This document shows, in pieces, positions 1 through 7,976 of a stretch of 64,000 nt of DNA. The notes beneath the pieces are model-generated. The model had not been told where the DNA came from. It was given only the letters and a program-made list of their open reading frames with translations, and searched no databases. The DNA comes from an uncultured Phycisphaerales bacterium (GTDB lineage Bacteria > Planctomycetota > Phycisphaerae > Tepidisphaerales > Tepidisphaeraceae), in the NCBI GenBank assembly GCA_903871935.1, contig CAIQIQ010000126.1, forward strand, positions 1-64,000. Direction: 5' to 3'. Each line of letters starts with the position of its first letter. Position 1 is the stretch's first letter. The translations under genes were made by a program, and so were the position numbers.

Positions 1-837
1 CGAGGAAACCGCCGTGGCCGTCAGCACGCTGGGCGCTGCGGGAGGCTGGATGACCCCCATAGTGGTGGCATTAGCCGTGTTGGAGTTGGCCGATGCCCCA
101 CCATCGTTAGTCGCACGCACCCGGAAGTAATACGTCGTACCGGAGCTCAACCCGGTGATCGAGGTGCTGGCGCGGTTGCTGCCGTTGTCGCCTACCGTGC
201 TGGTGATCAGGTTCTGCGTGAAGTTGGCGTCGGTCGCGCAATCGATGCTGAATCCGGTCTCATAGATGGAGTTATCCGTCCAGGAGAGATCGATCTGCCC
301 CGCAGACATCGCCGTAGCCGTAAGAAACGTGGGCGCTGCAGGAGGCCGCCGGGTCGTGGTGGCATTCGCCGTGTTGGAGTTGGCCGACGCCCCACCGTCG
401 TTGGTCGCACGAACCCTGAAGTAGTAGGTTGTGTTGGGGCTCAACCCGGTGATCGAGGTGCTGGCACTGCTGCCGCTGCTGGCCCCCACCGTGCTGGTAA
501 GCAGGTTCTGCGTGAAGTTGACGTCGGTGGCGAGATCAATGGCAAATCCGGTTTCATTGCTGGCGTTGTCGGTCCAGGACAGATTGATCTGGCTCGATGA
601 CACCGCCGTGGCCGTCAGAGCGGTCGGCGCTGCGGGAAGCTGGACCGTCGCCAGTACTGTCACGGTGTCGCCTGCGGCTCTAAGACCTGCCTGCGGCCCA
701 AGTGTAGTGCTCAGGAACACGCGTGACTCCATTCGCTCGACCAGGCACTGTGTCGGCCATGCCCCCCCGCGTCCCCCTCGTTCTACCGATTGCCCGGTTG
801 GCACGGACTTCCCTGCAAGGATCATGTATGATCGCAT
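1..837 (-). CDS. LEPR-XLL-type surface protein with fibronectin III repeats (3' part outside window)
   Basis: Secreted or surface protein; the gene runs off the left edge, so only the first 279 codons are visible. The start ATG at 837 follows AGAGGAG with a 7-8 nt spacing. Residues 33-43 read VERMESRVFLS, a variant of the LEPR-XLL motif that marks the N-termini of large planctomycete exported proteins. From about residue 66 there are tandem fibronectin type III modules of about 98-100 residues, each with QIxLSWTDN, an ETGFxID strand and TSITGLSxxTTYYFRVRATNDGG. Two consecutive units (period 294-300 bp) are almost identical, indicating recent duplication. FN3 arrays usually act as spacers or carbohydrate-binding/adhesive modules; the C-terminal effector domain, if any, is not visible. 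Confident as a gene; the function beyond 'surface protein' is unknown. Confidence 0.85.
   Translation of the reverse strand, partial: MRSYMILAGKSVPTGQSVERGGRGGAWPTQCLVERMESRVFLSTTLGPQAGLRAAGDTVTVLATVQLPAAPTALTATAVSSSQINLSWTDNASNETGFAIDLATDVNFTQNLLTSTVGASSGSSASTSITGLSPNTTYYFRVRATNDGGASANSNTANATTTRRPPAAPTFLTATAMSAGQIDLSWTDNSIYETGFSIDCATDANFTQNLITSTVGDNGSNRASTSITGLSSGTTYYFRVRATNDGGASANSNTANATTMGVIQPPAAPSVLTATAVSS
11..640 (-). repeat. Tandem FN3-coding DNA repeat, ~294-300 bp period
   Basis: The same landmark (GCCGT(A/G)GCCGT near the end of each module) recurs at about 11, 311 and 605, and the CCGGTGATCGAGGTGCTGGC segment recurs at about 152 and 446. The copies keep high nucleotide identity, so this is a DNA-level tandem repeat inside the surface-protein gene and could expand or contract by recombination. 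Confidence 0.8.
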
Positions 838-994
838 GGTCGTCTCCTCTCTAATGCCCGCAGCACCCGTGCTCCCGACTCGCCCAAGCGAGCTCAGCCT
901 TCATTCGTCAAGGCTCCGCCCCCGTCGATTGCAGGTGGTTCCCTTGCGAATCGAAATATCCCTGCTGCCCGCGGCAACAGGCATTCATGATGTA

Positions 995-1402
995 CTACAG
1001 AGACCCCTCACCTCGGGCCTTCCCCAGGTGTGGACGCCGGTTCAGTCGCCAGACAAACCGACTACATCCGGCAGCGAGCCGTCGATCTCCGGGCTCGCCG
1101 CTTGATTCAGCATACGAAGTTGCATCACCAGCCTCTTCCAGGCTTCCCCGCAAAAACAAGTATCGACGAAACAGCGGCTTCTCAAGCGCTATTCGCCGCC
1201 TGCCATAGTAGGCACCTGACTCAACATGGTCAGACAGGCCTGCCATCTCCATCGCATTGAGGGTATCGGCCAGAATCTTCTCCTGCTGCGGCTTCGTGTG
1301 CAGAACAAACCAGAGGCCCGTGCGCGCCTCGCTGAACACATCAGGCACTACCGTCTGCTCGCATGTCGTGTTCACTACCTCGCTCCCCAGTGAATTGTCC
1401 AT
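995..1402 (-). pseudogene. Truncated NusG/UpxY-like antitermination factor
   Basis: The encoded 135 residues contain a recognisable NusG N-terminal (NGN) domain: GLWFVLHTKPQQEK near residue 30, then YYGRRRIALEKPLFRRYLFLRG. This is the style of the specialised NusG paralogues (UpxY/RfaH-like) that sit at the head of exopolysaccharide clusters and promote their transcription. After FLRGSLEEA the similarity stops; the remaining ~40 residues look like out-of-frame sequence, and neither the rest of the NGN fold nor a KOW domain follows. I therefore call it a 3'-truncated remnant. The start is uncertain: ATG at 1402 is the best of several, with no good ribosome binding site. It lies just upstream of the FN3 protein on the same strand. 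It could still make a stand-alone NGN fragment. Confidence 0.55.
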
Positions 1403-1940
1403 CGTACGTTGCTGCCTAGCACTCGCCATTGCTGCGGCTGTGTGCCCTTGATTGCAGGACAGTTCAGAAGCAACGCATAAACAAAGCCTAGCAAACAGCC
1501 ATCTTCGCGACAATCACCAAAAACATGAGCACACGCGTAATCCTCCTCACGTTCAAGGCCGACAGTTGAGGTCGGTACAGTTCCCCAGTCTCCGCAAGTA
1601 AGGTACTCCGATTCGCCGCCATGAGCTGCGAGCCCTAACGCACTAACGACCGTATTGTCCCCGGGCGGACCCAGCCAGAGCACGAACGGCCTCGGCCTTC
1701 GTCCAGGACGGAACTCAAGGCCCGCCGCACTGCTACACCAATTGGCGCGATACAAAGACGGCCATTCTGCTCTTCAGCAGGAACAAGGAATTCTCTGCGG
1801 TACTGGAAAAGATCCCAGGTGTGATGAAGGCCCACTCGAATTACCAGACGGGGCCAGAACGGCGAAACAGAATCTCGTTGGGCAGCACGTCGGGCATTCC
1901 AAGAGCGTTGATTGATGGATACCGGACGGCGATGCCTGCC
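1403..1940. other. 538 bp without a convincing gene
   Basis: Short minus-strand frames (1375-1755 and 1635-1835) overlap each other in different registers and have no recognisable domain or ribosome binding site. Fragments in successive frames look vaguely protein-like, so this may be decayed coding sequence, but I can name nothing in it. Confidence 0.4.
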
Positions 1941-2519
1941 TCACGTCATCAAATACGCCCGGACCTCCGCGGTATGGGGAATCGTATCTTCATTCAAAGC
2001 AATAGCGCGCATGTACGGTCCCATGATCGGCACGCGGAGAATATGGCACAGGTTTACGCCCCCGTACCAGGGAAGGTAGCCGTCCACGCACAGATCGCTG
2101 GAATTGCAGTGGATCAGTCGGTGCTCCTGATCGGCCGGATCGCCGTAGCCATCCAGGTTGAGGAAAGCGCTGGTCCCCGCCGGCACACCAGTCGTTGTGG
2201 CATCCAGCGCGAATTCCACCTGCATACTGCAGCCGCGCTCTCCGCTGGTGCAGATTGGTTCACATAACAGATACACGTTGGCCATTCGATAGCCCCGGAC
2301 ATCGGTCATGGTCTGGCCAGCGCCATGCTTTGGCTGTAGCAGTGTTGGTGACAGGAGCGATACTACTTTCGTTGAGGCAACATTCCTGGCGATGGGACGC
2401 AGCAGTCTGTTTGCCGATGCCCTGGTTCGAGGTGGAACGATCAGCGAGAACTTCCATCCCGGTCGGCCGGGATAGGTTCGCTCGACTATGGTGGCCTTGG
2501 GCTGAGTGCTCCGCTTCAT
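1941..2519 (-). CDS. Hypothetical protein, 192 aa
   Basis: I do not recognise this protein. The start at 2519 is well supported: AAAGGAG lies about 8 nt upstream of the ATG, which is better than any competing frame here. The N-terminal 70 residues are basic and low in acidic residues with no clear signal peptide. The C-terminal half is richer in Cys, Gly and Asp (for example LLCEPICTSGERGC and FLNLDGYGDPADQEH) and looks like a folded domain. It has no operon partner: the next genes on this strand are the truncated NusG-like fragment and the FN3 surface protein downstream. Because of the decayed surroundings it could be the 5' part of a broken gene. A real ORF is moderately likely; the function is unknown. 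Confidence 0.45.
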   Translation of the reverse strand: MKRSTQPKATIVERTYPGRPGWKFSLIVPPRTRASANRLLRPIARNVASTKVVSLLSPTLLQPKHGAGQTMTDVRGYRMANVYLLCEPICTSGERGCSMQVEFALDATTTGVPAGTSAFLNLDGYGDPADQEHRLIHCNSSDLCVDGYLPWYGGVNLCHILRVPIMGPYMRAIALNEDTIPHTAEVRAYLMT

Positions 2520-2867
2520 ATATAGGCTCCTTTCCTGTAGGTGACAGTACTTTGTTGCGGCGGCCGCGTCCAGCCGCGGCCTGACCGTCTAGAAACGAGC
2601 ATCACGGATCGGCATGGTGGAGATCAAAGGAGATCATCATGCCCCCACAAGTGCTTCAGCTCAGAGTTGATCTTGTCGTGAGCGACGAGGTCATGGCACT
2701 GACATCACGGCGCCGCCCTTTCCACCATCCATCTCCGCCGCCCCTCGGCCGCGGCCTGCAACTGCTTCTTCTGCTCGTGACTAAGATGGACCAAACGCGC
2801 AACACGCATCATGCACGCCTAACCCCCACGTGCGTGGGGGAATACTGGTCATTCTATTTCCTTATCA
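2520..2867. other. 348 bp intergenic region between divergent-facing ends
   Basis: No gene is supported. It holds the upstream region of the 2519 gene and, near 2818-2847, a strong hairpin described separately. The remainder shows no recognisable element. Confidence 0.5.
2824..2841 (-). terminator. GC hairpin after the five-gene operon
   Basis: An 8-bp inverted repeat CCCCCACG/CGTGGGGG with a 2-nt loop lies 27 nt past the stop of the SUMF1-domain gene. Only TTAGG follows on the minus strand, so it is a weak or Rho-assisted terminator at best. The flanks also resemble a single type I-E CRISPR repeat (see findings). Confidence 0.4.
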
Positions 2868-3755
2868 TCAGTGAGTGGCGGACGCGCTCGATCCGCCGGG
2901 TTCCATAGCGCTTCTTACGCATCGGAACCCGTAGATGTCGTAGCCGAAGCAGGGATCGGTGTAGCCGGGGTCTTCGTTGTAGCGGTAACTCGAAGAGCAC
3001 TTCGCATCCGTGGCGTTCCAGCAGCCGCCACGCAGGACGCGGGTCTTGCCCTGCTGAGGGCCGCGTGGGTCGGCCGCGGGGGTTTCCTTGTAGTAATCCA
3101 CCTTGTAGAAGTCGTTGCACCATTCCCAGACGTTGCCGTAGACGTCGTACAGGCCAAAGGGATTGGGCAGCTTCTGCCCGAGCGGGCGGGTACGGCCGCC
3201 GGCGTTGTCCTTGAACCATCCGTAAAGCTTGAGCTTGCCGGGATCGTCGCCGAAGAAGTACCGCGTATCCGAGCCGCCCCTCGCGGCATACTCCCACTCC
3301 GCCTCGGTCGGCAGGCGATATCCGTTGGCGCTGAAGTCGCACTCCCACGTTGTCAGGTCGTAGCAGGGCTTGAGGCCATCGAGCTTGGAGCGCAGGTTGC
3401 AGTAGCGCACGGCGTCGGACCAGCGCACCTCCTCGACGGGGTTATCTTTTCCCTTCCATTTCGCCGGGTTCTCGTTGACCACCTTCAGGTACTCTTCCTG
3501 ACTGACCTTGTACTTGTCGATATAGAAGGCGCTTACCGTGACCTTGTGCGGCTGCTCGTCGGCGCTGCCCTTGGCATTACCCATGGTAAACGATCCACCT
3601 GGCAGGAGGATCATCGCAACGCCGCCAGGGCTTTTTGTCTCCTGCGGTTTGCCGCCAGCATCCCCCGCGCCTGCCACCCGCGCGACAAGACACGCGATGA
3701 TCAGCGGAGCCAATAGCAATACGTTTAGAGTCCGGTTGTTTCCCAGTTTCTGCAT
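2868..3755 (-). CDS. Secreted SUMF1/formylglycine-generating-enzyme-family protein
   Basis: 295 aa with an N-terminal signal segment (hydrophobic residues about 10-30, ending VAGAG) followed by a complete SUMF1 (FGE-sulfatase) domain, residues about 45-285. Hallmarks are ILLPGGSFTMGN, GYRLPTEAEWEYAARGG, FGLYDVYGNVWEWCND, TRVLRGGCW and the C-terminal YGFRCVR. Most bacterial members with this architecture are not formylglycine generators but C-type-lectin-like ligand-binding or enzyme-accessory proteins; I see no sulfatase nearby, so sulfatase activation is unlikely. The ATG at 3755 overlaps the end of the upstream gene by 31 bp with GAGAG about 9 nt upstream, which indicates translational coupling as the last gene of the MBOAT operon. 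Family assignment is firm; the role in polymer acylation or binding is inferred from context only. Confidence 0.9.
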   Translation of the reverse strand: MQKLGNNRTLNVLLLAPLIIACLVARVAGAGDAGGKPQETKSPGGVAMILLPGGSFTMGNAKGSADEQPHKVTVSAFYIDKYKVSQEEYLKVVNENPAKWKGKDNPVEEVRWSDAVRYCNLRSKLDGLKPCYDLTTWECDFSANGYRLPTEAEWEYAARGGSDTRYFFGDDPGKLKLYGWFKDNAGGRTRPLGQKLPNPFGLYDVYGNVWEWCNDFYKVDYYKETPAADPRGPQQGKTRVLRGGCWNATDAKCSSSYRYNEDPGYTDPCFGYDIYGFRCVRSAMEPGGSSASATH

Positions 3756-5389
3756 TTGAGTTTCTCTCTGATGGCCTTACGAATCGTCTGAGCATAGGGA
3801 ACCGCCTCGGGCCGGTTCACGCACCCGTCGGCCGCGCTGGTAAACCAATCTCTCATGGCCGTTCCGAACGCCGCCGGAATATCCTCGTCACACGCTGCCG
3901 ACAATCCATTGAAAGCGCTCAGTATCATCATCTCTTCGGGGTAATACTCCGTACCGCCACTGCGCGCGATTTCCTTCAGCCGCGCGCCCAGCTTGTTGCA
4001 GTACTCAATGACGGCCTCGGGGCTCTTGTGCTCGCCACTACCTTCGACGCGCGCTACCCAGGATTTCTGGGCCTCCTGCAGCTTGTCTTTCATCGCCCCA
4101 AGAAACTCAAGCGTCGCCGCATGATCTTTTTCTTTCACCGACCAGTCGTCCATCATTCCCGACATCTTCGCCATAAAATCGCGGAACTGCATGCTGCGCG
4201 TCTGGATGATCGCCACGTAGTCCATGCAATAGTCGACTTGGCTGTTTATGAAGGCCTGATCGCGATTCTGGAAGCCATACTGGTAGAGGGTGCGCTTAGC
4301 GATCGCCGTTCCCCAGCAGTGCGTGTATCCGAGGTCCGGCACGCCCCGCGGCCCATTGGGGTAAGGCTCCCTGCGCTCGATTGCCGTGAAGATCGGCGCA
4401 CACGCCGTCCGCTTCACGAATGCCAGCGGCGTCTTGTCGTTGCCATCCAGCGGCCAGATAAATGCATCGCCCTCGGGCGGGATCTTCTTCGAAAGGTGCA
4501 TCATGGACTTCTCACCATCGAACCAGACCGGCCAGACGAAGAAGCCCAGGAACGGGCGCCATTCGGACGTCTGGCCTTTCGAGAAGACGTGCGTCGTCCT
4601 CACGTCGTTCGCGAGCAGCTCAGTTTTCCAGCGGGCGTCGAACGGCCGCTTCCATGGAAGCTCCACGTCGCGCTCCAGCCAATCGCCCTGGAGGTCGATT
4701 CTCTTCCAGATGGCCGGCGCGGCGAGGATGGTAAGGTAGGCGCTATGGCCGTCGAGCAAAATGTCAATGCCGTCAACGATCGATTTCGGGGCGGATGTGC
4801 CGGGCATCCGCATGCTCACCTTTTGTTCTCCTTCGGGCCAGGTGCAGGCGATGATCCCATCGCCGCCGTCCATGAAGCCCAGGATCAGGTTTTCCGATGG
4901 CACATGAACCGTGCCTTTATCGCATTTCGAGGGGTCATAGATGCTGTCTTCGAGGAAGACCCCTGGGAGCACACCGTACCTGATCGGCCCCTCGATGCTG
5001 ATGGAGGAGAAGCCCTCGCCGGGGCGCACCTCGACCGTGCCGTTGGGGGAGAGCACGAAGGTACCAGTTACCTTGGCGTTGCCACACGCAAACGTGGCCT
5101 GCGCACTGCGTCTGCCACCTTCGCCGTCGCTTACCGTGCACGCGAGCGTGTCTGTGGCGCGTTCGCCGCTTGCGCTCGTGGGCACTAGGCGAACCGTCTG
5201 GGCACCACAGGAAACGGCAACGCCTCCGTCGCCTGTGCGCAACTGCGCCTGCCAATCGCCGGATTTCATGGATGTGCCGGACCATCCTTCGGCAGCCAGT
5301 GCCACCGGCGCCCCAACGGCCGCAACTATGGCAAGGACAACCAAAGGCAGTGCGAACCGCCGCAGTGAAATCTCTGATATACCGCTCAT
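3725..5389 (-). CDS. Secreted hypothetical protein, paralogue of the C-terminal part of the upstream PD40 protein
   Basis: 554 aa with a clear signal peptide (RRFALPLVVLAIVAAVGAPVALAA, cleavage about residue 32). No named domain is recognised. By eye it aligns in order with residues ~350-859 of the upstream propeller protein: a region with LPGVFL/FPGVTL, FMDGGDG/CTDGGGG, a WKxPxDAxW segment, then a helical C-terminus starting (Y/F)RxFxAxM and ending in a Pro, Cys/Tyr and Arg pattern close to the C-terminus. It is therefore probably a stand-alone copy of the same module. The ATG overlaps the upstream stop (ATGA), so translation is coupled. Exported, probably periplasmic, in the acyltransferase operon; the biochemical function is unknown. 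Confidence 0.8.
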   Translation of the reverse strand: MSGISEISLRRFALPLVVLAIVAAVGAPVALAAEGWSGTSMKSGDWQAQLRTGDGGVAVSCGAQTVRLVPTSASGERATDTLACTVSDGEGGRRSAQATFACGNAKVTGTFVLSPNGTVEVRPGEGFSSISIEGPIRYGVLPGVFLEDSIYDPSKCDKGTVHVPSENLILGFMDGGDGIIACTWPEGEQKVSMRMPGTSAPKSIVDGIDILLDGHSAYLTILAAPAIWKRIDLQGDWLERDVELPWKRPFDARWKTELLANDVRTTHVFSKGQTSEWRPFLGFFVWPVWFDGEKSMMHLSKKIPPEGDAFIWPLDGNDKTPLAFVKRTACAPIFTAIERREPYPNGPRGVPDLGYTHCWGTAIAKRTLYQYGFQNRDQAFINSQVDYCMDYVAIIQTRSMQFRDFMAKMSGMMDDWSVKEKDHAATLEFLGAMKDKLQEAQKSWVARVEGSGEHKSPEAVIEYCNKLGARLKEIARSGGTEYYPEEMMILSAFNGLSAACDEDIPAAFGTAMRDWFTSAADGCVNRPEAVPYAQTIRKAIREKLKCRNWETTGL

Positions 5390-7965
5390 TGCACACCTCC
5401 CGTCATCAGCGCTTCGCCGCGCCAGTCGCGCTCCAGGTAGTAACGATTTCTGAGAATATCGCGGGCCATTGTTCTTACCTTCTCGCAGGAAGCTGGCGCA
5501 TCGGCGTGCGCGACAATGTAGAGACCGGCGTCATCTCTGACGTTCTGAGCAAATCGCCTCGCCGCATCGATAACCGCAAGACGCTGCGCGAGGGCCGTTC
5601 GCGTCGCCGCCGAGAACTCCTTGTACTGCTTGCTCCCGTAGACATGGCTGCGGCCGTCGAGCCCTGTGTTGACGAGGGCATCGAGCGATGTCTGTACCTG
5701 CTCAAATCCATCGACGGTGCCGCCGGCCGGCCCGGAGTTCGCTGCCTTGAGTTGCGCGGCCACGCCCATGAGAAACGCATCGCCGCGGACATCGTCACTT
5801 GCACAGAGCTTGCCCATGTCCGCGAGGAATTTCCTGTACTCCGCGACGCGATCATCGAGGCCGGTAAGCAGCCGAATCACATCCTGCCCATAGTAGCGTA
5901 GGATGGTCTTGGTTGGCTCGGTGTTCTTGCGGGCGATCCCCATCATCGCTTCCAGGATGCCCAGATCCCCCGGCGCGGTATGCACGAGCGAAGGGTCCCA
6001 GCCATGGGGGTGCAAGAAGATCTCTTGCATCGCTACCCGCTCTCGGGAAGAGCGCCAACCACGGATCCCCGAGGTATCTAGACGCGCGGCGGCGTCTCGC
6101 GTGCCGAAGGCGTCATTGACCACATCCTCGCACGTCCGCACATCAAGCGGCGTCTTCGCCACGCGCCCCCAGAGGTACGCCAGCCAACTAGCAGGCCCAA
6201 GGCCCGAGTCCGCCTGCTTCCACATCATCGCGACTGGCCGGGCTTCTATGTCTTGGGGTGTGCCCGACGCGGTCATCGTGAGGGTGCCATCGGCCTTGCG
6301 GACCTCGATGGTCTGAGCAACGGGACAGGACCTGCATGCAAGCCGCCACTGGGCGTCAATCGGCGCCTTCCAGGCGACGCCCTGCGGGCGGCTCCAGAAG
6401 CGGTCGCCCATCACGGCAAGCGTCAGCCTCGCTCCGACCGGAGCCACCAGTTCTGCGCCAGAACCGCTGGTCGACTTGCTAACGCGTAGCACAGCGCCCT
6501 CAGGGCCGCCCGCCGCGATGAGCATTCCCCCTCCTCCGTCCGTACATGCGACAACGAACGGCGTCTTCGGAAGCGTCACACCGGGAAACACAGGCAGCGC
6601 CTTGGGGTCGAGGACGATGTCGTTTGAGTACCTGTCCGGCGCAATCAGTGCGGCCGTCTCCGCGGAGTTCAGCGCAAGTGACACTGTTTCGCTCGGAACA
6701 ATTCCCATGGTCGGTACGCCACGCCTGACGGCAAACTCGACGCGCCCGGCCGGCTGTCCTGTGAAGTCGACTGCGATCTTCACCTCGTCTGCGTCGCGCG
6801 ACAGCACCTGCATGCTCGCGACCTTTTGGCCTGCGGCCACGCTGATCGCTATGCCAGCGCCAAAGTCGCCCTTACGCTTCGGGAAAAACGTAACGGTGGA
6901 TGAGACCTTCGAGACCGCCAGCATAAACCAGTCATTCTCAACCAAGACCATCCCTTCAATCGGCACGCCCTGATTATTGTCCGCAAGCGGTTTGGCGGCG
7001 GCTTTTTTCAGTGCCGGTCCGTCCTGAATATAGCCTTCGGCGTGGAATATCCTCAACGTCACGCCGGGGATCGCCTTCTTATCAGCGTCGCCCGCAACCA
7101 CGCCATTCCAATCGAAACTCGGATTCACGTCGCGCATCACGAACGACACCACACCCGACGCGTCCACGTCGACGGCGTCGATCTCAGAGAGCGCTGCAAG
7201 CGGCTCACTGCGCTGCGAGTAGTAAATGGTCTTGCCATCGCGCGACCACTTCGGCCACGCCTGCACGCCGCCGGAGCTCGTTAGCTGTTTGGGTGTGCCG
7301 CCCGTGAATGGGATCACAAACAGGTGTGCCCCGTTCTGGTACGCCACGCGAGCGCCATCGGGAGAGCACTTGGGCGTGCTGTCGATGTCACCGGTCGCCA
7401 GAATGCGAGGCGAAGCGCCTTCGCCAACGACGTAGAGCACATCATGGCCGGCCTCGGCGTTGACAATAAACGCCAAGCCGCCGAGCCCGTACGATGCGAA
7501 GCGGCATGCAGAAAGCTTCTCCGGTGACACGATGCGCTCGGAACTGGATGCCACATCGCGTTCCACGGCCTTTCCATCGCGCACAAAGAAGATGCGTTTG
7601 CCATCACTTGACCACTCGGCGGCGCTGCCGTCGCTGAGCCGCCGCGGCTTGGATGCCTCGATGTCCGTGAGCCAGACGCCGAGCTTGCCACCCTCGGTTG
7701 AATGGAACAGAAAAGCCTTGCCATCCGGCGAAACCCTCGCCGCGACGTGCGGGCCCTGGATGAAGGACACGCGCTGTGGCTTGCCATCCATCCGAAAAAA
7801 GGTACCCAGGTCCGCAAAATTGTCCGACCAGGTGCCTCTATAGCCCATCGGCCGCGAGTAGAGGATTACTTCAGAGTCGGCCGGCGAATCGGCGCACATC
7901 GCGGTCGCGCCCATGACGACGATAAAGCATAGTGATATGACGCTCCAGCGCATGATGTTCAACAT
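5386..7965 (-). CDS. Secreted PD40/TolB-type beta-propeller protein with a novel C-terminal module
   Basis: 859 aa. The signal peptide covers residues about 5-25 (VISLCFIVVMGATAMCA). Residues about 35-290 carry repeated PD40/WD40-like blades (ARVSPDGKAFLF, AAEWSSDGKRIFF, PKCSPDGARVAY, WPKWSRDGKTIYY), typical of TolB-like propellers. The remaining ~550 residues form a module shared with the next gene. I chose ATG 7965 (AAGAGGGCGAGG just upstream) over a GTG at 7992 that overlaps the preceding gene and has no ribosome binding site. It sits directly after the SGNH gene (11 bp gap) and overlaps the next gene by 4 bp, so the cluster is one transcript. A propeller next to polymer-modifying enzymes may be a scaffold or binding platform; this is inference. 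Confidence 0.85.
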   Translation of the reverse strand: MLNIMRWSVISLCFIVVMGATAMCADSPADSEVILYSRPMGYRGTWSDNFADLGTFFRMDGKPQRVSFIQGPHVAARVSPDGKAFLFHSTEGGKLGVWLTDIEASKPRRLSDGSAAEWSSDGKRIFFVRDGKAVERDVASSSERIVSPEKLSACRFASYGLGGLAFIVNAEAGHDVLYVVGEGASPRILATGDIDSTPKCSPDGARVAYQNGAHLFVIPFTGGTPKQLTSSGGVQAWPKWSRDGKTIYYSQRSEPLAALSEIDAVDVDASGVVSFVMRDVNPSFDWNGVVAGDADKKAIPGVTLRIFHAEGYIQDGPALKKAAAKPLADNNQGVPIEGMVLVENDWFMLAVSKVSSTVTFFPKRKGDFGAGIAISVAAGQKVASMQVLSRDADEVKIAVDFTGQPAGRVEFAVRRGVPTMGIVPSETVSLALNSAETAALIAPDRYSNDIVLDPKALPVFPGVTLPKTPFVVACTDGGGGMLIAAGGPEGAVLRVSKSTSGSGAELVAPVGARLTLAVMGDRFWSRPQGVAWKAPIDAQWRLACRSCPVAQTIEVRKADGTLTMTASGTPQDIEARPVAMMWKQADSGLGPASWLAYLWGRVAKTPLDVRTCEDVVNDAFGTRDAAARLDTSGIRGWRSSRERVAMQEIFLHPHGWDPSLVHTAPGDLGILEAMMGIARKNTEPTKTILRYYGQDVIRLLTGLDDRVAEYRKFLADMGKLCASDDVRGDAFLMGVAAQLKAANSGPAGGTVDGFEQVQTSLDALVNTGLDGRSHVYGSKQYKEFSAATRTALAQRLAVIDAARRFAQNVRDDAGLYIVAHADAPASCEKVRTMARDILRNRYYLERDWRGEALMTGGVQ

Positions 7966-7976
7966 CCTCGCCCTCT

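Noticed and set aside
1375-1835. Minus-strand genes at 1375-1755 and 1635-1835
   Set aside because: They overlap each other and the NusG fragment in different frames, without ribosome binding site or recognisable domain.
2818-2847. CRISPR array
   Set aside because: Only one repeat-like unit; no second copy at 55-65 bp on either side and no cas genes.
2868-3755. Formylglycine-generating enzyme for sulfatases
   Set aside because: The SUMF1 fold is clear, but no sulfatase is nearby and the operon concerns acylation, so I did not assign the enzymatic role.
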